NCBI RefSeq assembly: GCF_016864575.1
Contig: NZ_CP044125.1
Span: 3,020,001 to 3,084,000 of the forward strand
Source: Rhizobium sp. BG4
Lineage (GTDB): Bacteria > Pseudomonadota > Alphaproteobacteria > Rhizobiales > Rhizobiaceae
Direction: 5' to 3'
Length of the DNA: 64,000 nucleotides
The position numbers were made by a program, and so were the translations under genes. Below are positions 56,713 to 64,000 of the stretch, one piece after another. The notes beneath the pieces are model-generated. The model made no database searches and was not told the DNA's origin. It was given only the letters and a program-made list of their open reading frames with translations. Every line of letters starts with the position of its first letter. The stretch's first letter is position 1.

Positions 56713-57384
56713 TCAGCCGCCGAGCGCGACGGCGATCAGCACGAGCACGAGGCCCAGACCGGTCATCGTGAGCCCGGCATAGAGCGGTCTGCCACCGGAG
56801 AAACTTGCCCATGCATAGCCGGTGATGAAGAGCAGCGCGATCAGCACGAGGTTGCTGACGCGCAGCGCCAGTTCGGCGTCGGCGATCAGGAAGAAGGGGA
56901 TGACGGCGGGGATGGCGGTTGCGAAAACCAGGATGCCGATCCCGGTGGCGGCGAGGATATCGTTTCTCGTCAGCAATGCCTTTCGCGGCTCGGCGCGGGC
57001 GGTCAGCGCCAGGAGCGAGCGGTAGAGAGCTTCGGCATCGGCGGTCTTTCCCGAGAACGGGGTGTCCTCGATCGGAAACTCCTCGGCAAGCACGGCAAGC
57101 GCCGTCGCCTCGCTGCGGGCGGCCTTGATATGCCGGAAGAGACGCAGGCGCCGGCTCTTGTAGAAACTGGTGCCAAGCACGAACAGGACGGCATCGATGA
57201 TCGCCCAGGCGGCGTTGCAGCCGAGCGTCGCGACGACGAGATCGCGCACCTCGATGCCTTCCTCATGCATGACGAGGCGGGAGCCGACGGTCCATGTCAG
57301 CGCCATGATCAATCCGAAGAGGACTTCGCCGAGCGCATCGCCGGGATCGAGCGCGTCGAATATGGAGCGGATCGGCGACGTCAT
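56713..57384 (-). CDS. VIT-like integral membrane protein
   Basis: This 223-residue protein has five hydrophobic segments (LGEVLFGLIMALTWTVG, VATLGCNAAWAIIDAVLFVLG, ATGIGILVFATAIPAVIPFF, VSNLVLIALLFITGYAWAS and LGLVLVLIAVAL) and a charged loop of about 80 residues. The pattern, including DALGEVLFGLIMALT, resembles VIT1/CCC1-related proteins, but the metal-ligand Glu cluster is not obvious. ATG 57384 follows AGGAGGG. Function uncertain. Confidence 0.65.
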   Translation of the reverse strand: MTSPIRSIFDALDPGDALGEVLFGLIMALTWTVGSRLVMHEEGIEVRDLVVATLGCNAAWAIIDAVLFVLGTSFYKSRRLRLFRHIKAARSEATALAVLAEEFPIEDTPFSGKTADAEALYRSLLALTARAEPRKALLTRNDILAATGIGILVFATAIPAVIPFFLIADAELALRVSNLVLIALLFITGYAWASFSGGRPLYAGLTMTGLGLVLVLIAVALGG

Positions 57385-57530
57385 CGAATGGCCCTCCTGT
57401 GCGGCAAGGCCGCAAGAGACGACTATGATCGAGGCGGGCCGCGGGCTCATTGAGCCGGATCAAGGCTGATTGCGGTTGCCGGTTCATTCCGGCAGGATGG
57501 CGCATCGACTGCGAAGGAGGAGATCACGTC

Positions 57531-57932
57531 ATGATGATCGGCTCATGTCATTGCGGCAAGGCGCACTGGACGCTGGAAGGCGATCCGGGATCGATCACCG
57601 CCTGCAACTGCACGCTCTGCCGCCGGTACGGCACGCTCTGGGCCTATGATTATGAAGGCGAGCGGGTGGCGGTCAGCGGGCCGACGGCGTCCTATACGCG
57701 CTCGGGAAGAGACAAGTCGCCGCTGGAGATATTGTTCTGCCCTGCCTGCGCCTGCGTTCTCGCCTGGCGCGGTCTGGTGCTGGAATCGGATGGGCGGCGG
57801 CGGATGGCGGTCAATGTCAGGCTTGCGCCGCCAGAGGCCGTGGAAGATCTGGCGATCGACCATTTCGACGGGCTGGTGACCTTCACCGATCTGCCGTCGA
57901 CGGGGCGCTGCGTGCGCGATCTCTGGTTCTAG
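57531..57932 (+). CDS. GFA-family (Mss4-like fold) zinc protein
   Basis: This 133-residue protein has the full Cys set of the glutathione-dependent-formaldehyde-activating (GFA) family: SCHCGKAHW, ACNCTLCRR and ILFCPACACVLAW. It binds zinc structurally; most members have no proven enzymatic role. ATG 57531 follows AAGGAGG. It is a single gene and is unrelated in place to the one-carbon genes on the left side. Confidence 0.83.
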   Translation: MMIGSCHCGKAHWTLEGDPGSITACNCTLCRRYGTLWAYDYEGERVAVSGPTASYTRSGRDKSPLEILFCPACACVLAWRGLVLESDGRRRMAVNVRLAPPEAVEDLAIDHFDGLVTFTDLPSTGRCVRDLWF

Positions 57933-57975
57933 GGAAAAGACGGCGCCGCCGGGAGGAAGCGGCGCCGCAAGTCAC

Positions 57976-58290
57976 TCAGCGTCTGCAGACTTCGGCGCGG
58001 AAGGGCTGGCCCCAGCGGTCATAGCGCCATTCCGTGTGGCAATAGCGGGGCGCGTAATAAGCCGGATAGGCCGGGTAGGCCCGCGGCGGCGGGTAGTAGG
58101 CATAGGGGCCGGGATAATAGGGGCGCGAGGCAATTGCGCCGCCGACCACGCCGCCAACGACGCCTCCGGCAACACCGCCCCAGAAGGCGTCGCCGCCGCG
58201 GGCATTGGCTGTTCCGGTTGTGGCGAAGGTGGCGCCGGCAAAGGTCAGCGCAATCAGGCCCGCCGCCATGGTCTTATGAAGAACGGACAT
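57976..58290 (-). CDS. Small exported glycine-zipper protein
   Basis: This 104-residue protein has a signal peptide (MSVLHKTMAAGLIALTFAGA to NARG) and a glycine-zipper stretch GGVAGGVVGGVVGGAIA. A Tyr/Pro-rich region follows (YYPGPYAYYPPPRAYPAYPA), then the terminus CHTEWRYDRWGQPFRAEVCRR with two Cys. Similar envelope proteins are common in rhizobia; the role is unknown. GGCGCCGC / GCGGCGCC (57942-57966) between it and the convergent GFA gene may be a weak terminator. Confidence 0.75.
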   Translation of the reverse strand: MSVLHKTMAAGLIALTFAGATFATTGTANARGGDAFWGGVAGGVVGGVVGGAIASRPYYPGPYAYYPPPRAYPAYPAYYAPRYCHTEWRYDRWGQPFRAEVCRR

Positions 58291-58612
58291 GTCGAATTCC
58301 TTTCATGGACAAGGCTTGTCTTGAAGCCATGGCCAGAATCCGCCCCGATCGCGGCGCGTTGATGGTCGCACAAGCGCTCGCGGAATTAAATTTTCGTCAT
58401 GATTGCCGGGGTTTTGCCGCGTTCTTGCGAGGGCGAAAGCGCAAATGAACGCAAGGGGATGAGACCCGCCGCTGCCGTTCTGATTCAACTTTAACGCCGC
58501 TTTTGGCGCCTGCCGCTCGCGCTCTAAGATTTTATGGTTAAAAGCTTGTTAAGCGACTTGGCATTATGGTTGCAGATGTGAATATTTCATTCACAGCGGG
58601 AGTGGACGCTTT
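58291..58612. promoter_or_regulatory. Divergent promoter region, glycine-zipper gene / histidine kinase
   Basis: About 320 bases without a supported gene. The part from 58485 to 58600 is A+T-richer and probably has the kinase promoter. GGGAG near 58600 is the ribosome site for the TTG start. No operator-like palindrome was seen. Confidence 0.35.
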
Positions 58613-61600
58613 TTGACATCGGCAGGCAACCTTCTGGAACTGGCATGCAGCCGGATCGCGGATCTGGATACGCCAGCCTATGTGAAGAACAGCGAGCTTC
58701 GCTATGTCGCTGTGAACGCCGCCTATGCGCATTTTTTCGGTCTCGATATTTCCGATTTCATCGGCCGCCGCAGCCGCGAGGTTCTCGACCGGCCGGAAGA
58801 GGACGAGCGCGAGGACAAGGAGCGCCGGGCGCTGGTTTTCGGCACCGAGGAAAGTGCAATCTGCTTCGACCGGGCGGCGACAAGTCACGAGCGGGTGCAG
58901 ATCGAAAGCTTCATGCCATCGGAAGAGCGGGCCTATGTGCTCGGCGTTTTCGAGAAGCGGGCGCAGCCGCGCCGTCCTGTCGCCTCCGGTCCCGATCAGG
59001 CGCTGCTAGCCGATTTCGAGCGGGTGCGTTCGGCGATCGAAAAGCTCGACCATCCCGTCGGCATCTTCGCCGATGACGGGCGGCCGCTCGCCGTCAATGC
59101 GGCCTACCACGGCGGCTCCAGGCATGTTGCGGAGGCCGGCTGGCACAAGAGCGTTGCCGAGCTCGATCTGCTGCGCACGATCATGGAAGATCTACCGGTT
59201 GCGGCCTTCGCCCGCGACGAGCAGCACCGCCTCGTCTATGCCAACCAATATTACGAGACCTTCACCGGTCACGACCGCGCCAAGGTGCTGGGGCTGACCG
59301 AGCACGAAATGTTCGGCGAAGACGGCGGCGGCGCCATCTACGAAGAAAACTGCCTGGCGCTGAAAAACGGCTCGCTGACCGAGGTCGAGGGCAAGCTGCC
59401 GAGCACCGACGGCAAGTCCTATCCGATCCTGTCGCGCGTCAACCGCGTGCAGACGCCCGACGGCAAGCTCTATGTCGTCGGGTCCTTCTCCGATATTTCG
59501 CCGCTGAAAGAGCGCGAGGCGGAGCTCATCCAATCGCAGCAGCATGCCGAAGTGCTGCACCGGGATATCGAGAGCATCCTGCGCTCGCTGCCGGTCGGCG
59601 TGCTGATCCTCGATAACAAGCTCGATATCCTCTACGTCAACGACGAGTTCTACCTGATCAGCGATCTGCCGATCGAGGACCGCTTCGACGGGCGGCCGTT
59701 CATGGACGTGATCCGCCGCAATCACGCGCTCGGGCGCTACGGCTACACTCAGACGCCGGAAGAGATCCTGGAATCGCGGCGCCATCACTTCTCGACCGCC
59801 GACGATCCGGAGCCGGTGGAGCTCAACTGGTCGGGCGGCAAGTCGATCATTTTCGACAGCCGCCGCATTTCCGACGACCGTATCCTGCTGACCTATTCCG
59901 ATATCAGCGCCATTCGCCAGCGCGAGCAGGAAGTCCACGACGCCAAGGCGGCGATCGAGACGCTTGGCGAATTGATGCGCGATGCAACGCGGGCGATGCC
60001 GCAGGGGCTGGCGATCGTCCAGGACGGCATCATCCAGCTTTCCAACGATGCGCTTTCCGGCGTGTTGCAGATCCCGCCGGAATATCTGGCCGCCGGGCGC
60101 GGCTGGATCGATCTCTTCAATTTCTGCGCCGAGCGCGGCGACTTCAACGGTGCCGCGGCCGATACGCTGCATTACTGGCGCAGCAGCATCGCCACGCGCC
60201 AGCCGATCACCACCGTCTTCCATATTTCCGGCGAGCGCTGGGTCAATATGGACGCGACGATCAGCGAGCGCGGCCACTGGATCGCTCTCTTCACTGACGT
60301 CACCGAGATGAAGCAGCGCGAGGGCGAGCTGGAGCGGCTGCTGTCGCGCGCCGAGGCTGCCGATCGCGCCAAGTCCGAATTCCTCGCCAATATGAGCCAC
60401 GAGATCCGCACGCCGATGAACGGCGTTCTCGGCATGGCCGAGCTGATGGCGAAGACCGATCTCGATGCGCGCCAGAAGACCTTCATCGACATCATCGTCA
60501 AATCCGGCAATGCGCTGCTGACGATCATCAACGACATCCTCGATTTCTCGAAGATCGATGCAGGGCAGATGAAGCTGCGCAGGGCGGCCTTCGATATGGT
60601 CGAGGCGGTCGAGGATGTGGCGACGCTGCTCTCTTCGCCGGCGGCCGAGAAGGATCTGGAACTGCTCGTTCGCGCCGATCCGAACCTGCCTGCGGCCGTG
60701 ATCGGCGATGCCGGGCGTTTCCGGCAGATCGTCACCAATCTCGTCGGCAACGCCGTCAAGTTCACCGAGAAGGGCCATGTCTTCGTCGATATCGGATTCC
60801 GTCAGGGATCGGGCGGCGAGATCATGGTCGAGCTCAGGATCGAGGATACCGGTATCGGCATCCCGACCGACAAGCTGCAATCGGTGTTCGACAAGTTCTC
60901 GCAGGTCGATTCCTCATCGACCCGGCGTCACGAAGGAACGGGCCTGGGGCTGGCGATCACCGCCGGTCTCGTCGATCTCTTCGGCGGCTATATCCATGCC
61001 GAGAGTGAACCGGGGCGCGGAACCGTCTTCACCGTCAACCTGCCGTTCGCGGTGGCGGCGGCCAAGCTCGATCCGAAGCCGCTGCCGGTCAATGTGCGCG
61101 GCGCGCGCATCCTCGTCATCGACGACAACGAGGTGAACCGCAGCATTCTCAGCGAACAGCTGACGCTCTGGGGTTTCGACGGCGTGGCGGCGGAAAGCGG
61201 CGCGACGGGGATCGCCATTCTGGAAGCGGCACATCAGGTGGGCGTCGAGGTCGATGCGCTGGTGCTCGACTATCACATGCCGCAGATGAACGGCGCCGAA
61301 GTGGCGCGCAAGTTGCGCGCCGACCGGCGTTTCGAAAACCTCCCGATTATCTTCCTGACGTCGATGGACATATCGGGTTCGGAAAAGGAATTCGCGGCGC
61401 TAAACGGCCAGGCGCATCTGATGAAGCCGGCGCGCGCCAACCTGCTGCGCGGCACGATCGTTGAGGTCGTCAGGGCCAAGCGCGTCAAGCAGGCGTCCGA
61501 AGCCGAGCTTGCGCGGCTGCAGGCCGAGCTCGCCGCCAAGGCGCCGGAGCCGGAAGAGGCCGAGCCCGAAATCGAGACGCCGCGCCGCAAGGCCGATTTC

Positions 61601-61999
61601 ATCGACGTGCTGGTGGCCGAGGATAACGAGGTCAACCAGATCGTCTTCACCCAGATCCTGCAGGGCACGGGCCTGAGCTTCCTCGTCGTCAACAACGGCC
61701 AGGAAGCGGTCAATGCCTGGGAAGCGTATTCGCCGCGCATCATCATGATGGATGTGTCGATGCCCGTGATGAACGGTCACGATGCGACACGGGCGATCCG
61801 CTCGCGCGAACGCGGGCAGGGGCACCGCGTGCCGATCATCGGCGTCACCGCGCATGCGCTGGAAAGCGACCGCGAGCTCTGCCTCGATGCCGGCATGGAC
61901 GACTATATGTCGAAGCCGATCAGCCCCGAGCTGCTGGAAGAGAAGATCCAGCTGTGGCTCGGCAAGAGCGAGCCGCTGCCGGGCCGCTCCGGCTTATAG
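58613..61999 (+). CDS. PAS-containing hybrid sensor histidine kinase with two receiver domains
   Basis: This 1,128-residue soluble kinase has no membrane segments. PAS-like domains lie at about 10-110, 185-300 (LRTIMEDLPVAAFARDEQHR), 305-445 (HRDIESILRSLPVGVLILDN) and 450-570. A HisKA domain with H596 (FLANMSHEIRTPMNG), a HATPase domain (DAGRFRQIVTNLVGNAVKFT, EDTGIGIP, GTGLGLAI) and two receivers with D886 (LVLDYHMPQMNG) and D1047 (IIMMDVSMPVMNG) follow. No Hpt domain is present, so a separate phosphotransferase is needed. The start is TTG 58613 with GGGAG upstream. The signal is unknown. Confidence 0.87.
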   Translation: MTSAGNLLELACSRIADLDTPAYVKNSELRYVAVNAAYAHFFGLDISDFIGRRSREVLDRPEEDEREDKERRALVFGTEESAICFDRAATSHERVQIESFMPSEERAYVLGVFEKRAQPRRPVASGPDQALLADFERVRSAIEKLDHPVGIFADDGRPLAVNAAYHGGSRHVAEAGWHKSVAELDLLRTIMEDLPVAAFARDEQHRLVYANQYYETFTGHDRAKVLGLTEHEMFGEDGGGAIYEENCLALKNGSLTEVEGKLPSTDGKSYPILSRVNRVQTPDGKLYVVGSFSDISPLKEREAELIQSQQHAEVLHRDIESILRSLPVGVLILDNKLDILYVNDEFYLISDLPIEDRFDGRPFMDVIRRNHALGRYGYTQTPEEILESRRHHFSTADDPEPVELNWSGGKSIIFDSRRISDDRILLTYSDISAIRQREQEVHDAKAAIETLGELMRDATRAMPQGLAIVQDGIIQLSNDALSGVLQIPPEYLAAGRGWIDLFNFCAERGDFNGAAADTLHYWRSSIATRQPITTVFHISGERWVNMDATISERGHWIALFTDVTEMKQREGELERLLSRAEAADRAKSEFLANMSHEIRTPMNGVLGMAELMAKTDLDARQKTFIDIIVKSGNALLTIINDILDFSKIDAGQMKLRRAAFDMVEAVEDVATLLSSPAAEKDLELLVRADPNLPAAVIGDAGRFRQIVTNLVGNAVKFTEKGHVFVDIGFRQGSGGEIMVELRIEDTGIGIPTDKLQSVFDKFSQVDSSSTRRHEGTGLGLAITAGLVDLFGGYIHAESEPGRGTVFTVNLPFAVAAAKLDPKPLPVNVRGARILVIDDNEVNRSILSEQLTLWGFDGVAAESGATGIAILEAAHQVGVEVDALVLDYHMPQMNGAEVARKLRADRRFENLPIIFLTSMDISGSEKEFAALNGQAHLMKPARANLLRGTIVEVVRAKRVKQASEAELARLQAELAAKAPEPEEAEPEIETPRRKADFIDVLVAEDNEVNQIVFTQILQGTGLSFLVVNNGQEAVNAWEAYSPRIIMMDVSMPVMNGHDATRAIRSRERGQGHRVPIIGVTAHALESDRELCLDAGMDDYMSKPISPELLEEKIQLWLGKSEPLPGRSGL

Positions 62000-62713
62000 G
62001 GCCTTCGGGCCGCAGAGCATTTCGCGCTTTCCGGCAAAGCCCTTGCGCCGCTCGACGGCAAAGCCGGCTGCCACAAGATTGCGCCGGACGAAGCCGGCGG
62101 CGGCATAGGTTGCGAAGCTGCCGCCGGGAACGGTTTTCTCGCAGACGAGACGCATCAGCTCTTCCGACCACATGTCGCCGTTGCGCGACGGGGCGAAGCC
62201 ATCGAGGTACCAAGCGTCGAAGCGCGGTTCGGCGGCCCTGACGCCATCGAGTGCCGCGCCGCAGACGACGCTGAGACGGGTCTGCGGATCGAGATCGAGG
62301 CTGACGATGCCTTGCGGGTTATCCGGCCAGGCCGCAGAAAGGCCATCACGTTCTGCATCGATCTCGGACCAATGCGACAGGGCGCGGAAAATCTCGTCAC
62401 GCTGCATCGGGTAGAGCTCGAAGGACATGAAGTGCAGGTGCTGGCCATTCCTGCGGTGCAGCTTCCACTGGCGCCAGGTCTCGGCGAAGTTCAGGCCGGT
62501 GCCGAAGCCGAGCTCGCCGATCTGGAAATTGTCCTTTTCCGCCCAACGCTCCGGCAGGCCGTTGCCGGAAAGGAAGACGTGGCCGCATTCGAGCCGGCCG
62601 TCGGTCTGGCAATAAAAGTGATCGCCAAAGGCCTGCGAATAGGGCATATCGCCGTCTCGCCATTCGAGCGGCTGGCTGTTGCTGCCAATCTGATCGGGAT
62701 CGATATCTGTCAT
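61994..62713 (-). CDS. mnmD: tRNA 5-(methylaminomethyl)-2-thiouridine methyltransferase (MnmD-like)
   Basis: This 239-residue SAM-dependent methyltransferase of the MnmC N-terminal (DUF752) family has IGELGFGTGLNFAETWRQW (SAM loop, about 65-83), FELYPMQRDEIFRAL, FDAWYLDGFAPSRNGDMWSEE and GFAGKREMLCG. In E. coli this domain is fused to an FAD oxidase in MnmC; here the two are separate, divergent genes. Its ATG and that of the oxidase share bases within CATG. Its stop overlaps the end of the histidine kinase by 6 bases. Confidence 0.88.
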   Translation of the reverse strand: MTDIDPDQIGSNSQPLEWRDGDMPYSQAFGDHFYCQTDGRLECGHVFLSGNGLPERWAEKDNFQIGELGFGTGLNFAETWRQWKLHRRNGQHLHFMSFELYPMQRDEIFRALSHWSEIDAERDGLSAAWPDNPQGIVSLDLDPQTRLSVVCGAALDGVRAAEPRFDAWYLDGFAPSRNGDMWSEELMRLVCEKTVPGGSFATYAAAGFVRRNLVAAGFAVERRKGFAGKREMLCGPKAL

Positions 62714-63887
62714 GCCACAAGCCGATAGTCCGGCTCTTCTCTCCGGTCAATCCGCCGATCTCTTGATCGCCGGCGGCGGCATCATGGGCCTGTGGGCGGC
62801 GGTATATGCCGAGCGGCTGGGTATCGACACGCTGCTGATCGATGCCGGGCGGATCGGCGGGGGCGCCAGCGGCGGCCTGCTCGGCGCCCTGATGCCGCAT
62901 ATGCCGGACAAGTGGAATGCCAAGAAGCAGTTCCAGTTCGACGCACTGCTCAGCCTCGAAACCGAGATCGCGGCACTGGAAGCCGCCACCGGCCTTTCCG
63001 CAGGCTACCGGCGCTCCGGCCGGATCATCCCGCTGCCGAAGCCGCATCTGAAGACGATCGCGCTACGGCATTCGGCCGATGCCGAGGTCAACTGGAACCA
63101 GCAGGGCCGGGCGTTTCACTGGCATGTTTCCGACCAACCCGCCGTCAGCGGCTGGATCGATCCGGCTGCGGGCGGCAGCGGCTTCGTGCATGACACGCTG
63201 GCGGCCCGCGTTGCGCCGCGATCGCTGGTCTCGGCGCTCAGAGCATTTCTCGATCGGGCGCGGCATGTGCGGATTGCCGAGATGGCGGCGCTTGGCTCGT
63301 TGGACGCGGAGGCAGGTACTGCCGAGATCGACGGCACCCGAATGAGCGTCGGTCACTGCATCATTGCGGCCGGGCATGCATCCTTCCCGATCCTGCAGCG
63401 CTTCAATCCGGGTCTGCCGCAACCGCTCGGGCAGCCGGTGAAGGGGCAGGCGGCGCTGCTGAAGGCCGATATCGACCCGGCTTTTCCAGTGATCTTCCGC
63501 GACGGGCTCTATATCGTGGCGCATGAAGGCGGGCATGTCGCGATCGGCAGCACCAGCGAGAACAGTTTTGCCGATCCCCATGGCACCGATGACCAGCTGG
63601 AGCCGTTGATTGCGGCGGCGCGCGAAATGGCGCCGGTGCTGGCGGATGCGCCTGTCGTCGAGCGTTGGGCGGGGCTGCGGCCGAAGGCGATCGATCGCGA
63701 TCCGATGGTGGGGCGCCATCCCGATCATCCCCGGCTCCATGCGCTGACGGGCGGTTTCAAGGTGAGTTTCGGGCTCGCCCACCGGCTGGCAGAATGGGTC
63801 ACTCGCGAAATAGCCGGTCAGCCCGCAGGGTTTGACCTGCCGGATAGTTTCGCGCTTTCCAGCCATATCACGGCCGCTTCACGCTAA
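62712..63887 (+). CDS. FAD-dependent oxidoreductase, MnmC C-terminal/DAO type
   Basis: This 391-residue DAO-family flavoprotein has FAD motif LLIAGGGIMGLWAAVYAERLG (about 17-37), GGGASGGLLGALMPHMPDKWN (close to the MnmC oxidase pattern), IIAAGHASFPIL, and C-terminal GLRPKAIDRDPMVGRHPDHPRLHALTGGFKVSFGLAH. Next to mnmD it most likely removes the carboxymethyl group from tRNA cmnm5s2U. Alternatively it oxidises glycine-like amines. It runs to within 113 bases of the window end, and that last stretch has no feature. Confidence 0.82.
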   Translation: MPQADSPALLSGQSADLLIAGGGIMGLWAAVYAERLGIDTLLIDAGRIGGGASGGLLGALMPHMPDKWNAKKQFQFDALLSLETEIAALEAATGLSAGYRRSGRIIPLPKPHLKTIALRHSADAEVNWNQQGRAFHWHVSDQPAVSGWIDPAAGGSGFVHDTLAARVAPRSLVSALRAFLDRARHVRIAEMAALGSLDAEAGTAEIDGTRMSVGHCIIAAGHASFPILQRFNPGLPQPLGQPVKGQAALLKADIDPAFPVIFRDGLYIVAHEGGHVAIGSTSENSFADPHGTDDQLEPLIAAAREMAPVLADAPVVERWAGLRPKAIDRDPMVGRHPDHPRLHALTGGFKVSFGLAHRLAEWVTREIAGQPAGFDLPDSFALSSHITAASR

Positions 63888-64000
63888 ACGTGAATTAGTC
63901 CAGAGCTTATTTCGTTATTCTGTCATGCAAATCACCTATCTGCTAGCGCATCGACGGTGCCGGATTCGGCCGTGCACTGCACTCTCAGATGGAGGAAATC

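Noticed and set aside
56402..56812. Minus-strand frame upstream of the ABC exporter
   Set aside because: It overlaps the end of the VIT-like gene, lacks any motif and has no ribosome site.
57531..57932. GFA-family protein as part of the formaldehyde pathway
   Set aside because: It is about 46 kb from the one-carbon genes and the family is mostly not catalytic; the name alone does not support a link.

Overview
The window is high-GC alphaproteobacterial DNA that looks like Rhizobium (R. leguminosarum/etli group). The grounds are a chvE-gbpR pair with gguAB and araD1, an arabinonate dehydratase whose cysteines sit at the positions reported for the R. leguminosarum enzyme, an idhA gene preceded by a GGAA-N6-TTCC IolR-type site, and a locus resembling rhizobial rhizopine (moc) catabolism. 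Species and replicon cannot be fixed from sequence reading alone.

Left part (1-19.4 kb), accessory in character. A LacI-type regulator (cut by the window edge) faces a long co-directional run. The run holds a MocD-type di-iron oxygenase, a sugar-type ABC importer (binding protein, permease, ATPase), a MocE Rieske ferredoxin, a MocC-like TIM-barrel isomerase, a PanB-like protein, a MocA-like inositol dehydrogenase, an HTH-only RpiR protein, a MocF-type ferredoxin reductase, PurU and FolD. I read this as import and O-demethylation of a methoxylated inositol or inosamine, with the released one-carbon unit passing through tetrahydrofolate. Next comes a redox/efflux cluster (flavodoxin-like protein, double CMD-cupin fusion, zinc alcohol dehydrogenase, aldo-keto reductase, Bcr/CflA-type MFS, LysR). 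A decayed vsr endonuclease follows, then tRNA-Arg(CCG), whose 3' end faces this region, a plausible island boundary.

Middle (19.5-45.5 kb). A xylose ABC operon (xylFHG) is divergent from its ROK regulator, with a 19-bp palindromic operator. An APH-fold kinase and the ATP-grasp/alpha-E/transglutaminase trio follow, then a secreted metzincin, a cyclase-STAND ATPase fusion and a CHAP protein. Next are the chvE-gguA-gguB-araD1-aldehyde dehydrogenase-arabinonate dehydratase operon (non-phosphorylative L-arabinose pathway) with divergent gbpR, and then idhA.

Right part (45.5-64 kb), ordinary chromosomal content: EamA exporter, B12/radical SAM protein, RhlE-type helicase, autotransporter, DapB paralogue, ABC exporter, small envelope genes, a large hybrid histidine kinase, and a split mnmD / MnmC-like oxidase pair sharing a divergent start.

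A feature that runs through the window: seven genes carry single-base frameshifts, and every one is explained by one missing base in a homopolymer run (near 2846, 3686, 4734, 19694-19698, 21590-21594, 39599-39601 and 51019-51023). This looks like systematic sequencing or assembly error rather than gene decay, so the affected genes should be treated as probably intact.
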